Position numbers and translations under genes: made by a program. Below are positions 19,001 to 29,022 of a DNA stretch of 64,000 bases, in pieces; position 1 is the stretch's first letter; each line of letters opens with the position of its first letter. A model generated the notes under the pieces. It was given only the letters and a program-made list of their open reading frames with translations. It ran no database searches and was not told the DNA's origin. The DNA comes from Hymenobacter guriensis (GTDB lineage Bacteria; Bacteroidota; Bacteroidia; Cytophagales; Hymenobacteraceae): NCBI RefSeq assembly GCF_015773195.1, contig NZ_JADWYK010000003.1, forward strand, positions 372,001 to 436,000, given 5' to 3'.

Positions 19001-20503
19001 ATGAATATTTCCAAGCTTTCTTTTGCGGCCCTGACAGCCTTGCTGCTGACGACGGGCTGCGACAAAAATCTGCTGGACCAGGTAGACCCAAACGTGCCCA
19101 GCACCGGGCAGTTCTGGAAAACCGAAGCCGATGCCAACCAGGCCGTTATTGCGGTGTACTCCACCCAGCAGATTTTCTCGTCGTACAGCCTGTACTGGCA
19201 CTTTGCTACCACCGGCCGCACCGATGAGTCGTTTACGAACACGCCGGACGGGGGCCTGAACCAGTACCTCGTGTTCCGGCAGGTAAGCACCACCGATGGC
19301 CGCTCGGCCTTTCTGTGGAACGACACCTACCGGATGATTTACCGGGCCAATCAGGTGCTGACCCAGGTGCCCGGCATTGACATGAATGCGGACCTGAAAA
19401 AGCGACTGCTGGCCGAAGCGCTGTACTTGCGCTCCTTGTGCTACTACGAGCTGGGCCTGCTGTTCGGCAACATCCCGCTGGTGCTCACCCAGGCCGATGC
19501 CAGCACCCGCGCCCCCCAGGCAACCCAGGATCAGGTGTACGCCCAGATCATCGGCGACCTGACCAAGGCCAAGGCCGATTTGCCGCTCTCTTACGACGCG
19601 GCCAACAAGGGCCGGGCTACCCGCGGCGCTGCGGCTGCCCTCATGGGTAAGGTGTTCATGCAACAGCACAAGTGGGCCGAGGCCTCCACGCAGTTTGCGG
19701 AGGTTATCAGCTCGGGGCAATATTCCCTGGTGCCCAACTACGCCGACAACTTCACCGAAAACAACGAGAACAACAGCGAGTCGATTTACGAGGTGCAGTT
19801 CTCGGGCGTGAACAAGAACTTCGGGCAGGACTTTGTAGGCGGGGCCGAGGGCAACGAGCGGGCCCAGTTCTTCGGCCCTCCCGGCATCGGCTTCACCGAC
19901 GTGGAAGTGCGCCGCTGGCTGTTTGAAGAGTACACCGACAAGACCACCACGGGCGCCGTGGACCCGCGTCGCGACGCCACCCTGTTCAGCTCCGTGGGCA
20001 CGCCTACGCTCTACGGTCAGGCTTTCGGCTTTGGGGGGCTCAACATCAACCCCAGCCGCCTGCTGTGGCGCAAGTACCAGAACGACCGCACCCGCAACTT
20101 CGAGGACTTCTTCTCCGGTATCAATATCCGCCTGATCCGCTACGCCGACGTGCTGCTGATGCAGGCGGAGGCGCTGAACGAGCTGGGTCGGGGAGAAGAG
20201 GCTATTCCGCTCATCAACCAGGTACGCCGCCGCGTGCAGCTCACCGAGCTGGCTGGCGGCCTGAGCAAGGCAGACCTGCAAACCCAGATCCGGCACGAGC
20301 GGATTACGGAGCTGGCGGGTGAAGGCGTGCGCTGGAGCGACCTGGTGCGCTACGGCCTGTTCGACACCGAAGAAGGTCTGAACGAGCTGCGCAGCCGCGA
20401 CGCCGACTTCAACAACTTCATTACGCCCCGGAACAAGCTGCTGCCCATTCCGCAAACGGATATCGACATTGACAAAAACCTGAAGCAGAACCCCGGTTTC
20501 TAA
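19001..20503 (+). CDS. SusD/RagB-family surface glycan-binding lipoprotein
   Basis: The product is 500 aa. The lipoprotein signal MNISKLSFAALTALLLTTGC gives a lipidated Cys at residue 20. The N-terminal LLDQVDPNVPSTGQFWKTEA and the helical TPR-like repeats of RagB/SusD proteins are present (ANQVLTQVPGIDM, LLAEALYLRSLCYYELGLLF). So is the conserved C-terminal region IRLIRYADVLLMQAEALNEL, with INQVRRRV and IRHERITELAGEGVRWSDLV. It is the surface lid of the upstream SusC. A strong hairpin (20515-20552) follows the stop, probably lowering read-through into the enzyme genes. Confidence 0.95.
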   Translation: MNISKLSFAALTALLLTTGCDKNLLDQVDPNVPSTGQFWKTEADANQAVIAVYSTQQIFSSYSLYWHFATTGRTDESFTNTPDGGLNQYLVFRQVSTTDGRSAFLWNDTYRMIYRANQVLTQVPGIDMNADLKKRLLAEALYLRSLCYYELGLLFGNIPLVLTQADASTRAPQATQDQVYAQIIGDLTKAKADLPLSYDAANKGRATRGAAAALMGKVFMQQHKWAEASTQFAEVISSGQYSLVPNYADNFTENNENNSESIYEVQFSGVNKNFGQDFVGGAEGNERAQFFGPPGIGFTDVEVRRWLFEEYTDKTTTGAVDPRRDATLFSSVGTPTLYGQAFGFGGLNINPSRLLWRKYQNDRTRNFEDFFSGINIRLIRYADVLLMQAEALNELGRGEEAIPLINQVRRRVQLTELAGGLSKADLQTQIRHERITELAGEGVRWSDLVRYGLFDTEEGLNELRSRDADFNNFITPRNKLLPIPQTDIDIDKNLKQNPGF

Positions 20504-20514
20504 GCCGCTCCTTT

Positions 20515-20552
20515 GAACAGCCGCTCCGGGCACCTGCCGGGAGCGGCTGTTC
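20515..20552 (+). terminator. Strong hairpin after susD (partial terminator or mRNA-stabilising)
   Basis: GAACAGCCGCTCC pairs perfectly with GGAGCGGCTGTTC (13 bp) around a 12-base loop. There is no long T-run (TGTCGTTG follows). Hairpins after susCD commonly separate the highly expressed pair from lower-expressed enzymes, so this is read as an attenuating or stabilising element. Confidence 0.6.
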
Positions 20553-20584
20553 TGTCGTTGAGTTAATCGTTGTCTAGTGTCCTC

Positions 20585-21649
20585 ATGAGACTATTTACGC
20601 GCCTCTACGTGGTTCTTGGCCTGCTTCTGCTGGCCCCGGGCTGCCAGGACAGCAAGCCCGCGCCCTTTGTGCCGCCGGTGGTGCCGCCCACTACCACGGC
20701 TACCACCTTCCAGAACCCGCTGCTGCCTTCCGGCCCTGACCCGTGGGTGGTGCAAAAAGATGGTTTCTACTACTACATGCACACGCTCAACGAGCGGCTG
20801 ACCATCTGGAAAACGCCGAAGATGTCGGACCTGAATACCGCGCCCAGCACGGTGGTATGGACGCCCGCACCCAACGGCAACGCCTCGGCCAACCTGTGGG
20901 CCCCGGAGTTACATTTCCTGGATGGCAAGTGGTACATCTACTACACCGCCGGGCAGGCCGGCACCTTTGGCATGCAGCGCACCTGGGTGCTCGAAAATGC
21001 CGCGGCCGACCCAACCACCGGCACTTGGGTAGACCGGGGCCGGCTGTTCAATTCTTCGGCTGACTTCTGGGCTATTGATGGCACCGTGCTGGAGCAGAAC
21101 AACAAGCGGTACTTCCTCTGGTCGGGCCACAACGGCATCGACGCCGTGCAGCGCATCTACATTTCCGAAATGAGCAGCCCCACCACGCTCACCGGCCCGC
21201 GGGTGGAACTCTCGCACCCCGAATTTGCTTGGGAAAACGTGGGGCCGCCCTTCGTGAATGAAGGCCCCGAAATCCTGAAGCATGGCGACAAAACGTTTCT
21301 AGTGTACTCGGCCAGCTTTTGCGGCACCGACCAGTACACGCTGGGCATGCTCACGGCCAGCAACACCGCCGACCCCATGCAGCCTTCTTCCTGGACGAAA
21401 TCAACCCAGCCCGTGTTTGCGCAGAACCCCGCCAACCGCGCCTACGCCACCGGCCACAACTCCTTCTTCCGGTCCAAGGACGGGCAGGAAGACTGGATTA
21501 TCTACCACGCCAATTCCAACCCCAACGAAGGGTGCGTGGAAAAGCGCAACCCGCGCATGCAGAAGTTCACCTGGAACGCCGACGGTACGCCCAACTTCGG
21601 GGTGCCGGTGGCCATCAACCAACCGATTCTGAAACCCAGCGGCGAATAG
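20585..21649 (+). CDS. GH43 arabinofuranosidase-like lipoprotein
   Basis: The product is 354 aa from ATG 20585. Lipoprotein signal MRLFTRLYVVLGLLLLAPGC places it on the outer membrane or cell surface. A five-bladed beta-propeller GH43 domain follows, with the expected acidic triad: Asp in SGPDPWVV (base), Asp in FWAIDGTVL (pKa modulator) and Glu in NEGPEILK (acid). WAPELHFLDGKWYIYYTAG is a typical GH43 stretch. The family cleaves alpha-L-arabinofuranosyl or xylosyl linkages by inversion. Context in the arabinan locus favours exo-acting arabinofuranosidase; the exact linkage is not provable here. The start region shares the Pro-rich CQ..KPAPFVPPVV tether with the lipoprotein at 36528. Confidence 0.88.
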   Translation: MRLFTRLYVVLGLLLLAPGCQDSKPAPFVPPVVPPTTTATTFQNPLLPSGPDPWVVQKDGFYYYMHTLNERLTIWKTPKMSDLNTAPSTVVWTPAPNGNASANLWAPELHFLDGKWYIYYTAGQAGTFGMQRTWVLENAAADPTTGTWVDRGRLFNSSADFWAIDGTVLEQNNKRYFLWSGHNGIDAVQRIYISEMSSPTTLTGPRVELSHPEFAWENVGPPFVNEGPEILKHGDKTFLVYSASFCGTDQYTLGMLTASNTADPMQPSSWTKSTQPVFAQNPANRAYATGHNSFFRSKDGQEDWIIYHANSNPNEGCVEKRNPRMQKFTWNADGTPNFGVPVAINQPILKPSGE

Positions 21650-21684
21650 AAAACCGCCGGTTTTCAGCGAATTCAACTTTCCTT

Positions 21685-23397
21685 ATGCTTACACGCTTAT
21701 TCCCCAAGGCCGCCGCGCCACAATTGCGCCCCCTCCGGTGGCTGCTGGTGCTGCTGGTGTTGCTGGGCGCGGCCCGACCCGCGGCCTACGCCCTGCAGGG
21801 CGCTACCGGCGTCCACGACCCGTCCAACATCGTGAAGGAGGGCAACAAGTACTGGGTATTTGGTACCGGCGACGGTATTGCCACCATGTACTCCACCGAT
21901 TTGGTGAACTGGCAGGTAGGCTCCCGCACCGTCTTCAGCAAAGTAGCCTTCCCGGCCTGGATCAAAACCAAGGTACCTGGCTTTGAAGGCACGTTCTGGG
22001 CCCCGGATTGCATTTACATGAACGGCAAGTATTACCTGTACTACTCGTGCTCCACGTTCGGCTCCAGCGTGTCGGCCATTGGCCTGGCCACCAACGTGAC
22101 GCTGGACCCGGCCAGCCCCAACTATAAGTGGGAAGACCAGGGCGAAGTAATTTCGACCAACGCGGGCAGCAATGTGAATGCCATTGACCCCTCCCTGTTC
22201 AAGGACAGTGACGGCCGGGTGTGGTTCAGCTACGGCTCTTACTGGAGCGGACTGCGCGTGCTGGAACTGGACGCCACCACCGGCAAACCCCTCAACGGCC
22301 CCGCCACTACCCAGTCTTCTGTGGTGAACGGCGACCCTGAAGCCGCCTTCCTGACCAAGCACGGTAATTTTTACTACATGTTTTTCAACCGGGGGGCCTG
22401 CTGCCGGGGCGTCAACAGCTCCTACTACATCATGGTAGGACGCTCCACGTCGCCCACCGGGCCTTTCCTCGATCAGAATGGCGTGGACCTCAACAAAGGT
22501 GGCGGTACTCTGGTGCTGAACGTGGATGGCCGCTACGTGGGCCCGGGCCACGCGGGCTTGTTTGAGGAGAATGGCGCTACGTATTTTTCCCACCATTACT
22601 ACGATGGCGAAGACAACGGCGCCCCCAAGCTGGGCTTGGCCAAGCTTACCTGGAGCCCGGCCAACTGGCCCGTGGTTACGCGCGACTGGCTGCCGGCCGG
22701 CCGTTACACCATCACCAGCCAAAGCAGCGACCTGGTGTGGGACGCCTGGGGCTGCACCGGCGTAAGCGGGCAGGCCGTAGCCCAGGGTACGCCCGCGGGC
22801 CTCACCTGCCAGCAGTGGGACTTCACCGCGCTGGGCACCGGCGACTACAAGATTACCAACGCACTGGGTGGCTTGGCCGTGACGGTGGCCGGCTGCTCGC
22901 CCAACAACGGGGCACTGCTGCAGCTGGGTACGTATTCTTTCAGCACCTGTAAGCAGTTCCACGTGGACCGTGCCAACGACGGTTCCTACGTATTTGCCTC
23001 GTTGAACGGCAACCGCGTCGTGAGCGTGCCCGCCGCTTCTACCACTGCCGGTACGCAACTCAGCCTGGCCGACTACGCCGGCACCGCCGCGCAGCGCTGG
23101 GCCGTGGCCGCGCCCGGTACTAGTACCGCTACGAAAGCTGGCCAGAAGCTAACCGGGGTAAGCATTTACCCGGTGCCGGCCTCCCGCACGGGCTTCACGC
23201 TGGAGCTACCCGAGCTGCGCGCAGCTTCGGCCGTAACGGTGGAAGTATTTAACCTGCAAGGCCAGGCCGTGGTGCGGCAAACGCTGGAGCGCCCGCAGGT
23301 GCGGCAGCAGGTAGCGGCGACGCTGGTGCCGGGCTTATACCTGGTGCGGGTGCAGCAGGGCGTACGCCAGTTTACGCAGTCGATTACGGTGCTCTAA
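21685..23397 (+). CDS. Secreted GH43 endo-arabinanase-like enzyme with ricin-type lectin and T9SS sorting domain
   Basis: The product is 570 aa from ATG 21685. A signal or anchor helix (LRWLLVLLVLLGAARPAAYA) leads into a GH43 propeller of the arabinan endo-1,5-alpha-L-arabinosidase type. The catalytic acids lie in GVHDPSNIV, NAIDPSLF and NGDPEAAFL, and FSYGSYWSGLRVLELD is typical. Residues about 335-470 form a ricin-type beta-trefoil (GRYTITSQSSDLVWDAWGCT, LTCQQWDF, AAQRWAV), a carbohydrate-binding module. The last about 75 residues are a type IX secretion sorting domain (SIYPVPA ... LVPGLYLVRVQQG). Secreted attack on the arabinan backbone is inferred. A terminator follows at 23457, so this ends the susC operon. 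Confidence 0.9.
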   Translation: MLTRLFPKAAAPQLRPLRWLLVLLVLLGAARPAAYALQGATGVHDPSNIVKEGNKYWVFGTGDGIATMYSTDLVNWQVGSRTVFSKVAFPAWIKTKVPGFEGTFWAPDCIYMNGKYYLYYSCSTFGSSVSAIGLATNVTLDPASPNYKWEDQGEVISTNAGSNVNAIDPSLFKDSDGRVWFSYGSYWSGLRVLELDATTGKPLNGPATTQSSVVNGDPEAAFLTKHGNFYYMFFNRGACCRGVNSSYYIMVGRSTSPTGPFLDQNGVDLNKGGGTLVLNVDGRYVGPGHAGLFEENGATYFSHHYYDGEDNGAPKLGLAKLTWSPANWPVVTRDWLPAGRYTITSQSSDLVWDAWGCTGVSGQAVAQGTPAGLTCQQWDFTALGTGDYKITNALGGLAVTVAGCSPNNGALLQLGTYSFSTCKQFHVDRANDGSYVFASLNGNRVVSVPAASTTAGTQLSLADYAGTAAQRWAVAAPGTSTATKAGQKLTGVSIYPVPASRTGFTLELPELRAASAVTVEVFNLQGQAVVRQTLERPQVRQQVAATLVPGLYLVRVQQGVRQFTQSITVL

Positions 23398-23456
23398 ACA
23401 CCGGGCCCAAGGCTTGCTCAAGCCCATCTACAATGAGCGAATGGGGTGGGAGTGGT

Positions 23457-23495
23457 ATAGCCGCTTCGGGCTGCAACCCGAAGCGGCTATTTTGT
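23457..23495 (+). terminator. Rho-independent terminator of the susC operon
   Basis: ATAGCCGCTTCGGG pairs perfectly with CCCGAAGCGGCTAT (14 bp, 6-base loop), followed by TTTGTTGG. It lies 60 bp after the GH43 stop. The remainder of the 386-bp gap (23398-23783) is the promoter/operator region of galM. Confidence 0.85.
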
Positions 23496-23592
23496 TGGTC
23501 TCAGGCTTCGAAATCCAAGCTGGAACTTGCACAGAAGTTTCGGGATGATGGGCGAAAAGACGGTCGGCAGAAGAAAAAAAGCAGATAAAAAA

Positions 23593-23608
23593 ACACAAAC
23601 GATTGTGT
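23593..23608 (+). promoter_or_regulatory. LacI-type operator of the galM-ara operon
   Basis: ACACAAACGATTGTGT is an exact consensus copy. It overlaps the -33 box of the promoter listed at 23603-23632, so a bound repressor would block RNA polymerase. It lies 176 bp before the galM ATG. Confidence 0.82.
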
Positions 23609-23632
23609 AAATCAATAATAGTTTCTACTTTG
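23603..23632 (+). promoter_or_regulatory. Bacteroidota-type promoter of the galM-ara operon
   Basis: TTG (23603-23605) and TACTTTG (23626-23632) are separated by 20 bp, close to the Bacteroidota TTG / N19-20 / TAnnTTTG pattern with one base fewer in the -7 box. The same TACTTTG with N19 occurs at the transketolase promoter, also next to an operator, which supports both. Confidence 0.6.
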
Positions 23633-23783
23633 GATGCCAGATTCCAGCAATGCCCGCCGCTGACCAGCGGGCAACCGGGATAGGATAGGAGCAAGTAGTC
23701 AAAAACACTGCTTTTGCGCTGAGTCTAACCTAACTCAACTGCGCTTCTTTCCGCCTGAAACTCCCACCTCCTTCGTTTTCGAA

Positions 23784-24980
23784 ATGCTACGTTCTTCTTC
23801 CTGCGGACTGATTATGGGCGGCCTGGCCACCTTGCTGACCGCGGCTTCCTGTGACCAGCAGAAATCGGCTGGAATGGCCGAAACCACCGCCACTTCTGCT
23901 GACACTACTCAAACTGCTTCTGCCGCCGTGCCTGCTTCAGCTTATTTTGGCAAAACCACCGACGGCACCGAGGTGCAGCTCTACACGCTCACCAATGCCC
24001 ACGGCCTGAAAGCTACTATCAGCAACTTTGGCGGCACGCTCACCAGCCTGTTGGTGCCGGATAAGGACGGCAAGCTCGGCGACGTAGTGCTGGGGTTTGA
24101 TGACGTGAGCGGCTACCAGAGCCTGGCATTCCGCAAGTCAAACCCCTACTTTGGGGCGCTGATCGGGCGCTATGGCAACCGCATCAAAGCCGGCAAGTTT
24201 ACCCTCGATGGCAAGGAATACACGCTGGCTAAAAACAACGGGGCCAACACCCTGCACGGCGGCAACAAGGGCTTTGACCAGGTAATCTGGCAGGCCGAGC
24301 CCGGTTCTTCAGCTGAAGGGCAGACGCTGAAGCTCACCTACCTGAGCAAGGACGGGGAGGAGGGCTACCCCGGCAACCTAAACGTGACGGTTATCTACAC
24401 GCTCACGAACGACGACGCGCTGAAAATCGACTATTCGGCTACTACCGACAAGGCCACGCCCGTCAACCTCACCAACCACGCCTACTTCAACCTCAACCAC
24501 GGCGCTGGCAAGGATATTCTGGGCCACGAGGTGACCCTGCCCGCCGACCGCTACACGGTGGTAGATGCCGGCCTGATTCCGACCGGGGAGTTGCGCCCGG
24601 TACGCGGCACACCCTTCGACTTTACCACACCCCACGCCATTGGGGAGCGAATTGACCAGGTGCCCGGCGGCTACGACCACAACTGGGTGCTCAACCAAAC
24701 CAGCGGCCTGCACGCCGCAGCTATGGTGTATGAGCCCGTTACCGGCCGCACTATGACGGTAACCACCACCGAGCCTGGCATTCAGTTCTACACCGGCAAC
24801 TTCCTCGATGGCACGCTCACCGGTAAGGACGGTACCGTGTACGGCAAGCACGCGGGCTTCTGCCTGGAAACTCAGCACTTCCCCGACTCACCCAACCAAC
24901 CCAAGTTTCCGAGCACCATTCTCAAGCCCGGCGACACGCTCAAATCCTCCACCATTTATCAGTTTGGCGTGCGCAAGTAG
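23784..24980 (+). CDS. galM: Aldose 1-epimerase (mutarotase), lipoprotein
   Basis: The product is 398 aa. The N-terminus carries a lipoprotein signal with Cys in LLTAASCDQQ. The GalM fold is clear: ISNFGGTLTSLLVPDKDGK, GRYGNRIKAGKF, NTLHGGNKGFDQ, and the catalytic His region NLTNHAYFNLNHG. The catalytic-base Glu region is CLETQHFPDSPNQP. It interconverts alpha and beta anomers; here the likely substrate is L-arabinose released by the GH enzymes, before isomerisation by AraA. It is the first gene after the operator/promoter at 23593-23632 and heads the galM-araB-araD-araA-transporter-GH51 run. Confidence 0.95.
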   Translation: MLRSSSCGLIMGGLATLLTAASCDQQKSAGMAETTATSADTTQTASAAVPASAYFGKTTDGTEVQLYTLTNAHGLKATISNFGGTLTSLLVPDKDGKLGDVVLGFDDVSGYQSLAFRKSNPYFGALIGRYGNRIKAGKFTLDGKEYTLAKNNGANTLHGGNKGFDQVIWQAEPGSSAEGQTLKLTYLSKDGEEGYPGNLNVTVIYTLTNDDALKIDYSATTDKATPVNLTNHAYFNLNHGAGKDILGHEVTLPADRYTVVDAGLIPTGELRPVRGTPFDFTTPHAIGERIDQVPGGYDHNWVLNQTSGLHAAAMVYEPVTGRTMTVTTTEPGIQFYTGNFLDGTLTGKDGTVYGKHAGFCLETQHFPDSPNQPKFPSTILKPGDTLKSSTIYQFGVRK

Positions 24981-25021
24981 CCAGCTGTTATTCTGATTTT
25001 CCTCACTACGTTTTTCAAGCC

Positions 25022-26755
25022 GTGCAAAATTCTCCAACAGGTACTTCGGGCGCCGACGCCTACGTAATTGGCGTCGACTATGGCACTGATTCTGTGCGGG
25101 CGCTGCTGGTCAATGCCCGCACTGGCGCCGAAGTGGCGCAGGCCGTGCACTACTACGCGCGCTGGAAAAAGCTACAGTACTGCAACCCCGCCCGCAACCA
25201 GTTCCGCCAGCACCCCCTTGACTACATCGAAGGGCTGGAAGCCAGCATCCGCCGCGTAGCCCAGCACGTGCCCGCAGAGCAGATTGTGGGCATAGCCGTG
25301 GATACCACTGGCTCTACGCCCGGCGCAGTGGATGAGCACGGTGTTTCCCTAGCACTCAAGCCTGGGTTCGAGGACAACCCCAATGCCATGTTCGTGCTCT
25401 GGAAAGACCACACGGCCCTGGACGAAGCCGCCGAAATCAACCACAAAGCCCGTAGCTGGGGCGGCGAGGACTACACCAAGTTCGAGGGCGGTATTTACTC
25501 TTCGGAGTGGTTCTGGGCCAAGATCATGCACGTGACGCGCGAAGACGCTGTCGTAGCCCAGGCCGCGTACTCCTGGATGGAGCACTGCGACTGGGTAACG
25601 CTCTTGCTTACCGGCCAGGACCTGGCTACGTTCAAGCGAAGCCGCTGTGCGGCCGGCCACAAAGCCATGTGGCACGAGAGCTGGGGCGGCCTGCCCTCAG
25701 CTCAGTTTCTGAATCACCTCGAACCTTCTTTGGGGGAATTGCGCAATCGATTGTTCGAAGAAACCTATACGGCCGACGAAATTGCCGGTCATCTTTCCGA
25801 GGAGTGGGCGGCCCGCTTGGGCCTGACAACCAACACCGTAGTAGCCGTAGGCTCCTTCGATGCCCACGCCGGTGCGGTGGCGGGCGAAATTGAAGCCTAC
25901 TCCATGGTAAAGGTGATGGGCACCAGCACCTGCGACATCGTAGTGGCTCCAACTGCCGAAGTTGGCAGCAAGCTGGTGCAGGGCATCTGCGGGCAAGTAG
26001 ATGGCTCCGTGATTCCCGGCATGCTGGGGCTGGAAGCCGGCCAGTCGGCATTCGGTGATTTGCTGGCCTGGTTCCGACAGCTGGTGGAATGGCCCCTGCA
26101 GGCCTTACTGCCGCAGTCGGATGTGCTAACCCAAGAACAGCAGGAAGCCCTGCGCGAAGAGCTGAGCGACAAGCTGCTGGTAGAGCTGACCAAGGCCGCC
26201 GCCGCGGTAGACCCCGCGGAGTCGCAGGTACTGGCGCTGGACTGGGTGAATGGCCGCCGCACGCCCGACGCCAACCAGGCCCTGAAAGGCGCTTTGATGA
26301 ACCTGACCATGGGCTCTTCGGCCCCGCAGATTTTCCGGGCGCTGGTAGAGGCCATTTGCTACGGCTCCAAGATGATTGTGGAGCGCTTCGAGCAGGAGGG
26401 CATTCCCATCAAGCAGGTTATCGGCATCGGGGGCGTGGCTAAGAAGTCACAGTTTGTGATGCAGACCCTGGCCGACGTGCTCAACCGCCCCATCAAAATT
26501 GCCAAGTCGGAGCAGGCGCCGGCCCTGGGCTCGGCCATGTACGCGGCCGTGGCCGCCGGCATCCACGCCGATGTGCTGACAGCGCAGAAAGCTATGGGCA
26601 GCGGCTTTGCCGAAACCTACGAGCCCAACCCCGCCCGCGTAGCTGACTACCAGGCCCGCTACGAGCAGTACCAGGCCCTGGGCCAGTTCGTGGAAAGTCA
26701 GACCAAGCGCGAAGCCTCCGTGGTTGAACCTTCTTTAGCCGAGCAAACCGCATGA
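25022..26755 (+). CDS. araB: Ribulokinase
   Basis: The product is 577 aa with a GTG start at 25022, 41 bp after galM. The FGGY-kinase N-domain has YVIGVDYGTDSVRALLVNA and VGIAVDTTGSTPGAVDE. The C-domain has VIGIGGVAKKSQFVMQTLA and SEQAPALGSAMYAAVAAG. It phosphorylates L-ribulose to L-ribulose-5-phosphate in the cytoplasm. The stop overlaps the araD ATG by 4 bp (ATGA), so kinase and epimerase are translationally coupled. The length fits the family (about 560-570). Confidence 0.97.
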   Translation: MQNSPTGTSGADAYVIGVDYGTDSVRALLVNARTGAEVAQAVHYYARWKKLQYCNPARNQFRQHPLDYIEGLEASIRRVAQHVPAEQIVGIAVDTTGSTPGAVDEHGVSLALKPGFEDNPNAMFVLWKDHTALDEAAEINHKARSWGGEDYTKFEGGIYSSEWFWAKIMHVTREDAVVAQAAYSWMEHCDWVTLLLTGQDLATFKRSRCAAGHKAMWHESWGGLPSAQFLNHLEPSLGELRNRLFEETYTADEIAGHLSEEWAARLGLTTNTVVAVGSFDAHAGAVAGEIEAYSMVKVMGTSTCDIVVAPTAEVGSKLVQGICGQVDGSVIPGMLGLEAGQSAFGDLLAWFRQLVEWPLQALLPQSDVLTQEQQEALREELSDKLLVELTKAAAAVDPAESQVLALDWVNGRRTPDANQALKGALMNLTMGSSAPQIFRALVEAICYGSKMIVERFEQEGIPIKQVIGIGGVAKKSQFVMQTLADVLNRPIKIAKSEQAPALGSAMYAAVAAGIHADVLTAQKAMGSGFAETYEPNPARVADYQARYEQYQALGQFVESQTKREASVVEPSLAEQTA

Positions 26756-27453
26756 GCCAGTACCAGGACCTGAAACAGGCGTGCTACGAAGCCAACATGC
26801 AGCTGCCCAAGCTCGGGCTGGTGCTGTTCACCTTCGGCAACGCCAGCGTGGTAGACCGCGACAAGGGCGTGTTTGCCATCAAGCCCAGCGGCGTGCCCTA
26901 CGACACGCTGCGGCCCGAGGACATCGTGATTGTGGACTTCGACGCCAACACGGTGGAAGGCAGCGGCCGGCCCTCGTCGGATACCAAAACCCACGCGGTG
27001 CTGTTCCGGCACTGGCCCGAAATCGGGGGCATCGTGCACACGCACTCCACTTACGCCACGGCCTGGGCCCAGGCTCAGCTGGATATTCCCATCCTGGGTA
27101 CCACCCACGCCGACCACCTTACGGCCGATGTGCCCTGCGCCCCGCCCATGGAGGATGCCATGATTGCCGGCAACTACGAGCACCAGACCGGCTGGCAGAT
27201 CATCAACGAGTTTGAAAAGCGCGGCCTTTCGCCCAAGGAAGTGGAGATGGTACTGCTCAGCAACCACGCGCCCTTTACCTGGGGCAAAACGGTGGAAAAA
27301 GCGGTGTACAACAGCGCCGTGCTGGAAGAAGTAGCCCGCATGGCCTACCTCAGTTGCACCCTCCGCCCCGATGTGCCCCGCCTCAAGCAAGCCCTCATCC
27401 AAAAGCACTACGAGCGCAAGCACGGCGCCAACTCCTACTACGGCCAGCGCTAG
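26752..27453 (+). CDS. araD: L-ribulose-5-phosphate 4-epimerase
   Basis: The product is 233 aa, a class II aldolase-fold epimerase giving D-xylulose-5-phosphate. The zinc-binding histidines lie in IVHTHSTYATAWAQA and in the later NHAPFTWG segment. GNASVVDRDKGVFAIKPSGV and LRPDVPRLKQALIQKHYERK also fit AraD. It overlaps araB by 4 bp. A small hairpin (GGTCCTGC / GCGGGACC, 27468-27491) sits between this gene and araA. Confidence 0.97.
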   Translation: MSQYQDLKQACYEANMQLPKLGLVLFTFGNASVVDRDKGVFAIKPSGVPYDTLRPEDIVIVDFDANTVEGSGRPSSDTKTHAVLFRHWPEIGGIVHTHSTYATAWAQAQLDIPILGTTHADHLTADVPCAPPMEDAMIAGNYEHQTGWQIINEFEKRGLSPKEVEMVLLSNHAPFTWGKTVEKAVYNSAVLEEVARMAYLSCTLRPDVPRLKQALIQKHYERKHGANSYYGQR

Positions 27454-27520
27454 ACGCTCAATGAACAGGTCCTGCTTCGCTTAGCGGGACCAACCATTCC
27501 CACGATACTTCATCCCGACC

Positions 27521-29011
27521 ATGATTGACCTTTCCCACTACGAAGCCTGGTTTATCACCGGCAGCCAGCACCTTTACGGCCCCGAAACCCTGGAGCAGGT
27601 GGCGCAGCATTCCCAGCAGATTGCCGAAGCCCTGGGCTCAGCCCTCCCCATCAAGATTGTGTATAAGCCGGTGCTGACTGGCCCGGACGGCATTACCAAG
27701 CTGGTGCAGGAAGCCAATACGACTTCCAACTGCGTGGGCCTGATTGCCTGGATGCACACCTTCTCGCCGGCCAAAATGTGGATCAACGGCCTGAAGATTC
27801 TGCAGAAGCCGCTGGCGCACCTGCACACCCAGTTCAACCGTGACATTCCGTGGCAGGACATCGACATGGACTTCATGAACACCAACCAATCGGCGCACGG
27901 CGACCGGGAGTTTGGCTTTATTGGGGCGCGCCTGAAGGTGAAGCGCAAAGTAGTGGTAGGTCACTGGCAGAGTGCCGACGTGCAGGAGCGCCTCAGCATC
28001 TGGGCCCGCGCCGCCTGCGCCTGGGCCGACTGGCAGGGCGCCCGCATCGTGCGCTTCGGCGACAACATGCGCTACGTGGCCGTGACCGAGGGCGACAAAG
28101 TAGAAGCCGAGCTGAAGTTTGGCTACTCAGTAAACACCTACGGCATCGGCGACCTGGTAGCGGTGATTAACGCCGCCACCGACGAACAGGTGAACGACCT
28201 GCTGGCTACCTACGAGCAGGAATACGAGCTGGGTGACTCCCTAAAGGCCGGCGGAGCCCAGCGCGAAAGTCTGCGCGAGGCAGCCCGCATTGAAGTGGGC
28301 ATGCGCAAGTTCCTACAGGACACTAAGGCCATTGGCTTCACCGATACTTTCGAAGACCTACACGGCATGGCCCAGCTGCCCGGTATTGCCACCCAGCGCC
28401 TGATGGCGGAGGGCTACGGCTTCGGCGGGGAAGGCGACTGGAAGACCTCAGCCCTGGTGCGCGCCATGAAGGTGATGGGCGCGGGCCTGCCCGGCGGCAA
28501 CTCCTTTATGGAAGATTACACCTACCATTTCCAGCCCGGCAACGAACTGGTGCTAGGCTCCCACATGCTCGAAATCTGCCCCAGCATCGCCGAAGGCAAA
28601 GTCAAGGTAGAAGTACACCCACTAGGCATCGGCGGCAAGGCCGACCCGGCCCGTCTGGTGTTCAACTGCCCCGCCGGCCCGGCGCTCAATGCCACGATTG
28701 TGGATCTGGGCCACCGCTTCCGGTTGGTGGTGAATGAGGTAGAAGCCGTAGCGCCCGAACAGGACTTGCCCAAACTGCCCGTTGCCCGCGTGCTCTGGAA
28801 AGTGAAGCCCGACCTGAGCACCGGCGCGGCCGCCTGGATTCTGGCCGGAGGCGCCCACCACACCGGCTACAGCCAGAACCTGACGGCCGAGTACCTCGAA
28901 GACTTCGCCGAAATGGCCGGCATCGAGTACGTCATCATCGACGACGAAACCAAGCTGCGCACCTTCAAAAACGAGCTGCGCTACAACGACGTGGCCTTCA
29001 GCCAGCGGTAG
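27521..29011 (+). CDS. araA: L-arabinose isomerase
   Basis: The product is 496 aa, full length for the family, and converts L-arabinose to L-ribulose. The AraA N-terminus [18 protein letters not shown], the central [15 protein letters not shown], and the metal-site region are present ([43 protein letters not shown]). The C-terminus has [12 protein letters not shown]. The order araB-araD-araA here differs from the enterobacterial araBAD order. A 16-bp-stem hairpin lies 12 bp after the stop. Confidence 0.98.
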   Translation: MIDLSHYEAWFITGSQHLYGPETLEQVAQHSQQIAEALGSALPIKIVYKPVLTGPDGITKLVQEANTTSNCVGLIAWMHTFSPAKMWINGLKILQKPLAHLHTQFNRDIPWQDIDMDFMNTNQSAHGDREFGFIGARLKVKRKVVVGHWQSADVQERLSIWARAACAWADWQGARIVRFGDNMRYVAVTEGDKVEAELKFGYSVNTYGIGDLVAVINAATDEQVNDLLATYEQEYELGDSLKAGGAQRESLREAARIEVGMRKFLQDTKAIGFTDTFEDLHGMAQLPGIATQRLMAEGYGFGGEGDWKTSALVRAMKVMGAGLPGGNSFMEDYTYHFQPGNELVLGSHMLEICPSIAEGKVKVEVHPLGIGGKADPARLVFNCPAGPALNATIVDLGHRFRLVVNEVEAVAPEQDLPKLPVARVLWKVKPDLSTGAAAWILAGGAHHTGYSQNLTAEYLEDFAEMAGIEYVIIDDETKLRTFKNELRYNDVAFSQR

Positions 29012-29022
29012 AGGCAGCAGCG

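Noticed and set aside
18953..20533. Minus-strand open frame of 526 codons opposite the susD gene.
   Set aside because: SusD motifs and a lipoprotein signal are on the plus strand; the antisense translation is low-complexity Val/Gly/Arg sequence.
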